DNA of 8,839 nt. Origin: DATIJP01 sp964569185 (GTDB lineage Bacteria > Chlamydiota > Chlamydiia > Chlamydiales > Rhabdochlamydiaceae). This document shows, one piece after another, positions 1 to 5,422 of the stretch (position 1 is the first letter of the stretch; every line of letters begins with the position of its first letter). The DNA lies in contig CAZMTP010000051.1 in NCBI GenBank assembly GCA_964569185.1, forward strand, positions 1 through 8,839. The letters are read 5' to 3'. Made by a program: the position numbers and the translations under genes. The notes beneath the pieces are model-generated. The model was not told where the DNA came from, ran no database searches, and saw only the letters and a program-made list of their open reading frames with translations.

Positions 1-517
1 AAATGATGTCTTTTGCATACTTTCCCGATTTTAAGACTTTCATGTCGAAATAGCTATTTTTGAGTGTGATCAAGGTATCTTTTTGCAAAAGAGAAAGGGG
101 ATTGGTGGCCGTCATCTCATAAGCAAGCCCTTTGGAAAGAGCACGGCATTTGGGAGCGATCTCAGAGACAAAAGTAAAATTTAAGAAGGCTAAAAGGGCC
201 CCTGCGAAAAAAAGAGGGGAAGCAATGGAAAAAAGCCCTAGGCCTGAAGAGCGGAATGCAGTCAATTCATGCGATCGGCTGAGTCGTTGAAAAAGCAGAA
301 TCGCTGCGATCAGGCAAGAAATCGGAATCGCCAATGGAAGAATGGAGGGAATCTGATAGCAGACAAAAAGGCTGACAAACGATTTGGCGGCTCCTGTAGA
401 GGCAAAACGGGCAATATCTTGGAATTTGGTGACCAGCAGAATGGAAATAAAACTGCAGACACAAAGGCTAAAGACTTGGAAAAAATGATAGAGAAGATAG
501 CGCCACAAAATAGGCAT
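1..517 (-). CDS. LptF/LptG family (YjgP/YjgQ) LPS export permease, N-terminal part, cut by window edge
   Basis: Reading the minus strand from an ATG at 517 gives 172 open codons that run off the left edge. Three hydrophobic stretches are visible, at about residues 8-30, 45-77 and 95-117. The segment around residues 60-93 (proline-rich helix, then RLSRSHELTAFRSSG) is the conserved signature of YjgP/YjgQ permeases, the inner-membrane subunits that with LptB extract lipopolysaccharide and pass it to LptC. The sequence after residue 120 would begin the periplasmic beta-jellyroll domain. An AAGGA at 528-532 sits 10 nt before the start and supports it. The gene diverges from tilS with 54 nt between starts, as I recall for chlamydial CT839 and CT840. 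I cannot decide between LptF and LptG from this part, so no symbol is given. No strong promoter was seen in the gap. Confidence 0.87.
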   Translation of the reverse strand, partial: MPILWRYLLYHFFQVFSLCVCSFISILLVTKFQDIARFASTGAAKSFVSLFVCYQIPSILPLAIPISCLIAAILLFQRLSRSHELTAFRSSGLGLFSIASPLFFAGALLAFLNFTFVSEIAPKCRALSKGLAYEMTATNPLSLLQKDTLITLKNSYFDMKVLKSGKYAKDII

Positions 518-571
518 TTAACCAGTTTCCTTTTTGACTATTGAGATTAATTGACCCAGAGAAATAAAACA

Positions 572-1522
572 ATGAAAGATAGTTTGATTCGGTCTATTAA
601 GCAGTTTCTGCATTATCATTTTGTTCCTGGAAAGCCGATTCTACTCGGATTTTCAGGAGGAAATGATTCTTTGGCACTATTGGACCTGCTCTGTCACTTG
701 CGCCCCTTTTTCCCTTTGGAGGTCCATTTAGCCCATGTGGACCATGGCTGGAGAAAAGAGAGTGGTGCGCAGGCCCAAGAACTTAAAAATTTTTCCCCTA
801 CTTTAGGGCTGGCCTTTCACCTTCATACCAGTAGCAGCTTAGAAAAATCTGAGGAAAAAGCGCGAGAAGAGCGGCTGCACTTTTTTCGACGGCTCTACCA
901 GGAGCTGGGTGCCCAGGCCCTAGTTCTTGCCCATCATGCCGATGACCAGGCGGAAACGGTATTAAAAAGAATTTTTGAAGGGGCTTCACTTCCTTTGCTC
1001 GGGGCGATGAGCAAAGTATCCCATTATGAGGAAATGACGCTCTGGAGGCCCTTGCTTGATATTCCCAAAAAAAAGCTGCTTGCCTGGACCGCCAAACGGG
1101 CCTTAAATCCCATTCAAGATGAAACGAATCACGATGAGCGCTATTTGAGAGGGAAAATGCGCCAGCGGATTTTCCCTGAGCTGAATGCCCAATTTGGAAA
1201 AGAGGTGACCGGCAATTTAGTACGCTTAAGTGAAATGTCCCATGAACTGCATGGCTATCTATTGCGCAAAACGGCTCCTTTGCTCTCAACACTTAAGCAA
1301 GACGCTCTTGGAGTTCATTGGGATTTTAATCCTTTTTTCCCTCTAGAAAAGTTAGAAGTGCAATTTGCTCTGAAGCAATTTTTAACCGCTCAGGGGCTAT
1401 TTTTTTCCCGGCAGCTCCTGCAATCCATCGTCTTCCATCTCGAAAAAAGAAGTGGGAAACGGCGGTTTGGAAATAGGCTCATTGTGGATCGTGGAACTAT
1501 TCAAATAAAAAGTAGAGATTAA
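572..1522 (+). CDS. tilS: tRNA(Ile)-lysidine synthetase TilS (MesJ)
   Basis: TilS uses ATP and lysine to convert C34 of the CAU-anticodon tRNA-Ile into lysidine, so that it reads AUA and is charged with isoleucine. Numbered from the ATG at 572 (316 aa), the N-type ATP pyrophosphatase P-loop SGGNDS is at residues 28-33, HVDHGWR at 55-61, and AHHADDQAET at 120-129. The family block with RPLLDIPKKKL and DETNHDERYLRGKMRQRIFPELN covers about 159-205. All are diagnostic of TilS. The protein is shorter than E. coli TilS (432 aa) and appears to lack most of the C-terminal domain; chlamydial forms are similarly short as I recall. The frame is open from a TTG at 551, but the ATG at 572 is a better start. 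Neither has a strong Shine-Dalgarno. It diverges from the LptF/G gene and is followed by ftsH after 129 nt. Confidence 0.94.
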   Translation: MKDSLIRSIKQFLHYHFVPGKPILLGFSGGNDSLALLDLLCHLRPFFPLEVHLAHVDHGWRKESGAQAQELKNFSPTLGLAFHLHTSSSLEKSEEKAREERLHFFRRLYQELGAQALVLAHHADDQAETVLKRIFEGASLPLLGAMSKVSHYEEMTLWRPLLDIPKKKLLAWTAKRALNPIQDETNHDERYLRGKMRQRIFPELNAQFGKEVTGNLVRLSEMSHELHGYLLRKTAPLLSTLKQDALGVHWDFNPFFPLEKLEVQFALKQFLTAQGLFFSRQLLQSIVFHLEKRSGKRRFGNRLIVDRGTIQIKSRD

Positions 1523-1583
1523 AATATAACGAAATGATATTCTTACGTTTGAGGGGTTGGATTAAAGTAAAAATTTTAAGTTC

Positions 1584-1612
1584 TTGATTTTTAAGTAAAT
1601 AGAAAGTATAAT
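1584..1612 (+). promoter_or_regulatory. Predicted sigma70-type promoter of ftsH
   Basis: TTGATT (1584-1589) and a perfect TATAAT (1607-1612) are separated by exactly 17 nt. Transcription would begin near 1619, giving a leader of roughly 30 nt before the ftsH ATG. It lies in the A+T-rich gap after tilS and suggests ftsH is transcribed independently of tilS. Chlamydial sigma66 recognises sigma70-like elements. Prediction from sequence only. Confidence 0.65.
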
Positions 1613-1651
1613 TGTTAGATAACGTCTCACTTTAGAGTTACAAGAAATATT

Positions 1652-4381
1652 ATGGCAGATAAAAATTCTAGAATGAAAGATCCCAAAAAAGGGATGTCCG
1701 GTGGTTTTCTCATTTTTCTTATTGCATCGGTTCTGACCTTTTTCACTGTACAGAACATTAGCACAGATAAAAGCAGCAAGGTAGCCTTTAGCCATCAGCT
1801 GGAGCATCTTGTAAACCTCGATCTTCTGCAAAAAGAGGATAATCGCAAAACGGCGCTCAACGACCATCTGGTGACATTTAATGGAAAATTCAAAGATCGA
1901 CTCACTGACGAGGCCAAAGCGCGTTACCGTTATTTAGAACTCTTAAGCGACAACCATAAATTCAATAGCGAAAAGACAGAGTTAGAAAAAGAGCTCTCCC
2001 AGCTGCAAGAGAGTGTGAAAGATTCTGCAGACTGGTTTTTACATTTAAGCGGTCTTGCTATCCCAAAAACCGGCTATGCGGTGATTGGCTCTATCTATGA
2101 CACTCCGAAAAAAGAGAATGCAGTCATCCTTAAAGCTCTCTCCGACAAACAGATTGTCTCTTTGCCAGAGGTGAAGAAAAAGCTGACAGAAGCGGCTGTA
2201 GAAGGGCGCGGATATGATGCCATCCGAAGCGATCTTCTGGCTCTGGTCCAAGGCTTTAGGTCACCCAATTTAGGTATTGGCAGTGAGCCCATTAAGCAGA
2301 AATTAAAAGAGATTGAAAGTGAAATAGATGGTGCTGAACCGCTTAGTGATAGTAAAAAGGTGTCTGTTTATAGCGGCATTATCCATGAGTTAGAAGGACT
2401 CGTCCAGATCTTGAATCAAGAAGAAAATCAGATGCGCCTAATCCCTCTGCGCAGCGTACGCAACTACAAGCAAGATTTGACCCGCTATGCAGAAGTATCC
2501 CAAGAATATGCAAGCAATAGCGCCCAATTAGAAAAAGCGCGTCAGAGCGTGGGCGAAACAATCTGGTATTTTAATAACCAAGAGCTTTCGACAAAAGCAT
2601 TGGAAAAACAGGAATCGGATGCGTTTAACCAATGGTTTGCACAAGCGAAGCAGGAATGGCAAAGCTTCAATACCAATAAAGGCACTCTATTTAAAGCGCC
2701 AGACCAGCCCCGCAATGCGGTCCTTGAAAAAACATTTAAAAGTGAAGAGCCTTCACCCAATTATTTTAGCTATCTTTTAACTATTCTGCCTGTGCTGCTT
2801 GTGATCCTGCTGCTCTATTTTGTCTTCTCTAGACAGATGAAAGGAGTGGGAACCAATGCGATGAATTTTGGCAAAGCGCCTGTACGTTTGTTGAATAAAG
2901 ACCGCAATAAAGTGACCTTTAAAGATGTGGCCGGTTGCGATGAGGCCAAAGAAGAACTTCAAGAGATTGTGGACTTTTTGAAAGATCCTGCACGCTTTAC
3001 TGCCCTGGGCGCCCGGATCCCCAAAGGGGTTTTATGTATTGGAGCGCCAGGAACAGGTAAAACATTGATTGCTAAAGCAGTTGCCGGAGAAGCAGATAGA
3101 CCTTTCTTCTCTATTTCTGGTTCTGACTTTGTGGAGATGTTTGTCGGCGTGGGAGCGAGCCGTATCCGTGACCTATTTGACCAGGCTAAAAAACAGGCTC
3201 CGTGCATTATTTTCATGGACGAGATCGATGCAGTTGGACGCCATCGGGGCGCAGGCATTGGCGGCGGCCATGATGAGCGCGAACAGACCTTGAACCAGCT
3301 CCTTGTAGAAATGGATGGATTTGATACCAGTGAGGGAGTGATCCTGATAGCAGCGACTAATAGACCTGATGTATTGGATAAAGCGCTCTTGCGCCCAGGA
3401 CGCTTTGACCGTCGTATTGTGCTTGATCTGCCCGATGTAAAGGGCCGCTATGAGATTTTAAAGGTCCATGCGCGCAAGATTAAATTGGATAATTCTGTAG
3501 AGCTTATGGATATTGCACGCAACACTCCAGGCGCTTCAGGAGCCGATTTAGAGAATATTCTGAATGAGGCAGCGCTAATGGCTGCACGCAAAGGGAGAAG
3601 TGCGGTGACTTCAAAAGAGACCGCCGAGGCCTGTGACAAGGTGCGTTATGGAAAAGAAAGACGCAGCTTGGAGATTGATGCCCAAGAGAAAAAGACCACT
3701 GCGATCCATGAATCGGGTCATGCCGTTGTTGGAATGTGCGTGAAATATTCCGATCCTATCGATAAGGTGACCATTATTCCTAGAGGGCTTTCTTTAGGCG
3801 CGACCCATTTCATGCCTAAAAAGAACCGCCTAAGTTACTGGAAGCGCGAACTCATTGACCAACTGGCTGTTCTTATGGGTGGACGCGCTGCAGAAGAGCT
3901 TTTTGTGGGCGATATGTCTAGCGGCGCCCAGATGGATATTTCTCAAGCGACGCGCCTGGTACGCAGTATGATTTGCGAATGGGGAATGACCGATGCTTTA
4001 GGACTAGTCGCCCTAGATGAGCGTTCCGAAGCAGGGCAATATCTAGGTATGCCTAACTACCAAGAAAAGCACTATTCTGAGGCGACAGCAGAGATAATTG
4101 ATGGAGAGGTACGTAAGCTTCTAGAAGAGGCCCATCAAGCTGCCTTAGAGATCTGTAAAACCAATCGTGAAAAGCTGCTGCTCATGACCGATATGCTAAT
4201 GGAATTTGAGACCTTAGATAAGCAAGATGTGATCGATATAATGAACGGTAAGTGGGATATTGAGAAAAAGCGGCAAAAGATCAAATCTGCAGAAGACTTG
4301 CAGCGCAAGCTGCCCCCGCCTCCGGGAGCGCCTGCGAACCCCAACTTAGACCTTTCTAACCCCATGCCTCAACAAAGTTAA
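1652..4381 (+). CDS. ftsH: ATP-dependent zinc metalloprotease FtsH with enlarged intermembrane domain
   Basis: FtsH is a hexameric inner-membrane AAA+ protease that extracts and degrades membrane and short-lived cytosolic proteins. The 909-aa product has a first membrane helix at about 17-36, a large periplasmic-type segment at about 37-370, and a second helix at about 371-394. The AAA module shows Walker A GAPGTGKT (464-471), pore-loop FVG (497-499), Walker B IIFMDEID (519-526), and the second region of homology with arginine fingers R584 and R587. The protease domain has HESGH (686-690) with catalytic E687, and a probable third zinc ligand D762 in GAQMDISQAT. All key residues are intact. 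The C-terminus ends in a proline-rich tail (LPPPPGAPANP, from 887). E. coli FtsH is 644 aa with a small periplasmic loop; the extra length lies almost wholly between the helices, as in chlamydial FtsH. The Shine-Dalgarno is weak; ATG at 1673 is a less likely alternative. Confidence 0.98.
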   Translation: MADKNSRMKDPKKGMSGGFLIFLIASVLTFFTVQNISTDKSSKVAFSHQLEHLVNLDLLQKEDNRKTALNDHLVTFNGKFKDRLTDEAKARYRYLELLSDNHKFNSEKTELEKELSQLQESVKDSADWFLHLSGLAIPKTGYAVIGSIYDTPKKENAVILKALSDKQIVSLPEVKKKLTEAAVEGRGYDAIRSDLLALVQGFRSPNLGIGSEPIKQKLKEIESEIDGAEPLSDSKKVSVYSGIIHELEGLVQILNQEENQMRLIPLRSVRNYKQDLTRYAEVSQEYASNSAQLEKARQSVGETIWYFNNQELSTKALEKQESDAFNQWFAQAKQEWQSFNTNKGTLFKAPDQPRNAVLEKTFKSEEPSPNYFSYLLTILPVLLVILLLYFVFSRQMKGVGTNAMNFGKAPVRLLNKDRNKVTFKDVAGCDEAKEELQEIVDFLKDPARFTALGARIPKGVLCIGAPGTGKTLIAKAVAGEADRPFFSISGSDFVEMFVGVGASRIRDLFDQAKKQAPCIIFMDEIDAVGRHRGAGIGGGHDEREQTLNQLLVEMDGFDTSEGVILIAATNRPDVLDKALLRPGRFDRRIVLDLPDVKGRYEILKVHARKIKLDNSVELMDIARNTPGASGADLENILNEAALMAARKGRSAVTSKETAEACDKVRYGKERRSLEIDAQEKKTTAIHESGHAVVGMCVKYSDPIDKVTIIPRGLSLGATHFMPKKNRLSYWKRELIDQLAVLMGGRAAEELFVGDMSSGAQMDISQATRLVRSMICEWGMTDALGLVALDERSEAGQYLGMPNYQEKHYSEATAEIIDGEVRKLLEEAHQAALEICKTNREKLLLMTDMLMEFETLDKQDVIDIMNGKWDIEKKRQKIKSAEDLQRKLPPPPGAPANPNLDLSNPMPQQS

Positions 4382-4404
4382 TTAACTAAGTATCAATTAG
4401 TTAA
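4382..4404 (+). terminator. Weak A+T-rich hairpin after ftsH, possible terminator
   Basis: Arms TTAACTAA (4382-4389) and TTAGTTAA (4397-4404) are perfectly complementary over 8 bp with a 7-nt loop, directly after the ftsH stop codon. The stem has only one G-C pair, and the following bases (TCTAATAAAAAAT) are not a T-run. It may be a poor terminator or a 3'-end stabiliser, or chance in A+T-rich DNA. Confidence 0.3.
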
Positions 4405-4419
4405 GTCTAATAAAAAATA

Positions 4420-4448
4420 TTTACAATAATTAATAATTCCTTTATAAT
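4420..4448 (+). promoter_or_regulatory. Predicted sigma70-type promoter of the three-gene cassette
   Basis: TTTACA (4420-4425, 5 of 6 to TTGACA) and a perfect TATAAT (4443-4448) are 17 nt apart. Transcription would start near 4455, about 30 nt before the first cassette ATG at 4487, which has a good Shine-Dalgarno (AGGAG at 4475-4479). The cassette therefore appears to carry its own promoter rather than relying on ftsH read-through. The region is very A+T-rich, so some chance matches are expected. Confidence 0.6.
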
Positions 4449-4463
4449 TTTATTTATAAAATT
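4446..4463. repeat. A+T inverted repeat overlapping the cassette promoter -10 and start region
   Basis: AATTTTAT (4446-4453) and ATAAAATT (4456-4463) form a perfect 8-bp inverted repeat around TT. It overlaps the last bases of the TATAAT and the predicted transcription start. It could be an operator for a dimeric regulator or a 5' mRNA hairpin, but the absence of any G or C makes chance plausible. Confidence 0.35.
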
Positions 4464-4486
4464 TAACAAATAATAGGAGATTATTT

Positions 4487-4801
4487 ATGTCTATAATTGA
4501 ACGCGGTTTACATTCTATATACAACACTTCTAGCACAATTCCAGTGATCAGTGAAACTCTAGCTCTTACTAAATTAACTACGGGCACTTATATACGACTT
4601 GGCGGCTTTTTAGCGAGATCTGAGCGATTAGATCAAATGGGTAAACAGTTCATGGTCAAAGCAGCAGATGAGCTTCAAACTTCTAGACTTCTTTCTTGTC
4701 TTGTTCCGAGAAGAACTAATGAAGTAGATTTGCAGGTCAATGAACCAGTTTTGCAGATGAATCGGGGAAGTTTGCAGATTAGTGTATATTTAGAAGAATA
4801 G
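4487..4801 (+). CDS. Hypothetical protein, first gene of the cassette (104 aa)
   Basis: I do not recognise this protein. It is likely a real gene: AGGAG at 4475-4479 sits 7 nt before the ATG, a near-consensus promoter lies just upstream, and the next gene starts 14 nt after its stop. No signal peptide or clear membrane helix is seen. The N-terminal 35 residues are rich in Ser, Thr and hydrophobics; a middle stretch at about 41-75 is charged and probably helical. The C-terminal end holds three consecutive seven-residue units beginning LQ-V/M/I (82-88, 89-95, 96-102), encoded by 21-bp steps each starting TTTGCAG. No catalytic motif is visible. The A+T-rich composition differs from the flanking ftsH and pnp. 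It may be a lineage-specific chlamydial protein or secreted effector, which is inference only. Confidence 0.75.
   Translation: MSIIERGLHSIYNTSSTIPVISETLALTKLTTGTYIRLGGFLARSERLDQMGKQFMVKAADELQTSRLLSCLVPRRTNEVDLQVNEPVLQMNRGSLQISVYLEE
4729..4791 (+). repeat. Three tandem 21-bp steps beginning TTTGCAG within the first cassette gene
   Basis: TTTGCAG occurs at 4729, 4750 and 4771, exactly 21 nt apart. In frame this gives LQVNEPV, LQMNRGS and LQISVYL. The first two units agree at about 12 of 21 bases, mostly in the 7-nt core, so if it arose by duplication it has diverged. Confidence 0.5.
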
Positions 4802-4815
4802 AGCAAAAGAGGGAT

Positions 4816-5154
4816 ATGAGTATAAATACTGAGGCAATTCGTTCTTACTTTCCGAATATAGTTGATAAAGCCGTTGAATGGATAAATGAATCACTATTAG
4901 ATTCTAAGACATGTAAAAAAGTGCACTTCAGTGAAAAAGTAATGGTCCGTAAAATTAGAAATGAGAATAAAGGTCTTATACCCAACAATAGTGGGAAGAC
5001 GCTTCGGGTTTTCAATAATGAGGAAGAGATCCAGGCCTACATTGAAACAAAGGCAAACAGAAGAAAAAAAACCAAAGATAGGTTCATAGAATCTATAATA
5101 AACCGCGCTTTAGAAGCTATCTATCAAGAGCATTTAAAGAGTAATGGGATTTAA
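4816..5154 (+). CDS. Hypothetical protein with GADD34-like PP1-docking motif (112 aa)
   Basis: No bacterial family is recognised. Residues 35-44 read KVHFSEKVMV, matching at 8 of 10 positions the human GADD34/PPP1R15A stretch KVRFSEKVTV as I remember it. That stretch contains the RVxF motif (KVRF) and following valines that dock protein phosphatase 1. A basic, nuclear-localisation-like cluster (RRKKTK, 82-87) follows, then DRFIESI (88-94) in a predicted helix. PPP1R15 proteins and viral mimics (HSV gamma34.5, ASFV DP71L) have a downstream eIF2-alpha-binding helix with an R-F-x-R-R-I core. Here the spacing is about 26 residues longer, the usual GPWE segment is absent, and the match is only partial. 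No signal peptide or membrane helix is seen. A GAGG sits 3 nt before the ATG, closer than usual. The gene starts 14 nt after its neighbour and its end overlaps the next gene. PP1 binding is inference. Confidence 0.76.
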   Translation: MSINTEAIRSYFPNIVDKAVEWINESLLDSKTCKKVHFSEKVMVRKIRNENKGLIPNNSGKTLRVFNNEEEIQAYIETKANRRKKTKDRFIESIINRALEAIYQEHLKSNGI

Positions 5155-5419
5155 AGTCATGACAGCCCATTTAACTTTACAGACCCCTCCTTCTTTATCC
5201 CCAAGAAAAGAGATCAGCCCCTCTCCGGATTCGATTTTTACAAAAATCATAAAAGCCATTAAAAAACTTGTTCAGTTCCTCTTCTGTTGCACTAGAGGCG
5301 AAGAAGTTAAAGAAGTTGAAAAACCACAAAGAAAGTTCGTTCCCCGTGCCCAAAGTAGCCGCTTGTCCCCATTAGAGCACGCGCTTCTTTGTCGCTCAGG
5401 TTTCGATTCTAATTGCTAA
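5144..5419 (+). CDS. Hypothetical protein with amphipathic helix and Cys-Cys, third gene of the cassette (91 aa)
   Basis: Not recognised. From ATG 5144 the gene overlaps its upstream neighbour by 11 nt, suggesting translational coupling. An in-frame ATG at 5159 would shorten it by five residues and has GGGA at 5147-5150 as a possible Shine-Dalgarno, so the start is uncertain. The N-terminal third is rich in Pro and Ser (several S-P pairs, residues 15-28). Residues 30-49 form a lysine-containing amphipathic to hydrophobic helix ending FLFCC, followed by a charged stretch (TRGEEVKEVEK). The helix is too short and too lysine-rich for a confident transmembrane call but could lie on a membrane. 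The paired cysteines next to a hydrophobic run resemble S-acylation sites of host-targeted effectors, which is inference. The stop lies 3 nt from the pnp stop on the other strand. Confidence 0.63.
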   Translation: MGFKVMTAHLTLQTPPSLSPRKEISPSPDSIFTKIIKAIKKLVQFLFCCTRGEEVKEVEKPQRKFVPRAQSSRLSPLEHALLCRSGFDSNC

Positions 5420-5422
5420 TCG

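Noticed and set aside
269..544. 91-codon plus-strand open frame opposite the LptF/G gene
   Set aside because: The minus strand here encodes a recognisable LptF/G permease; the plus frame is low-complexity and lies entirely within it.
551..571. TTG at 551 as the tilS start
   Set aside because: The ATG at 572 gives the normal TilS N-terminus; the extra seven residues have no better ribosome binding site.
798..1292. 164-codon open frame on the minus strand inside tilS
   Set aside because: It is a shadow of the tilS coding strand; the tilS frame has all family motifs and this frame has none.
1526..1560. Hairpin after tilS (AACG...CGTT) as a terminator
   Set aside because: The stem is short, interrupted by mismatches and has no T-run.
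4487..4851. Similarity between the N-termini of the first and second cassette proteins (both begin MSI)
   Set aside because: Only a few residues agree and no alignment extends further, so no duplication can be claimed.
5264..5278. KLVQF in the third cassette protein as a second RVxF-type PP1 motif
   Set aside because: It fits the loose pattern but sits inside a hydrophobic amphipathic helix and lacks the extended match; it shows how easily the short motif arises by chance.
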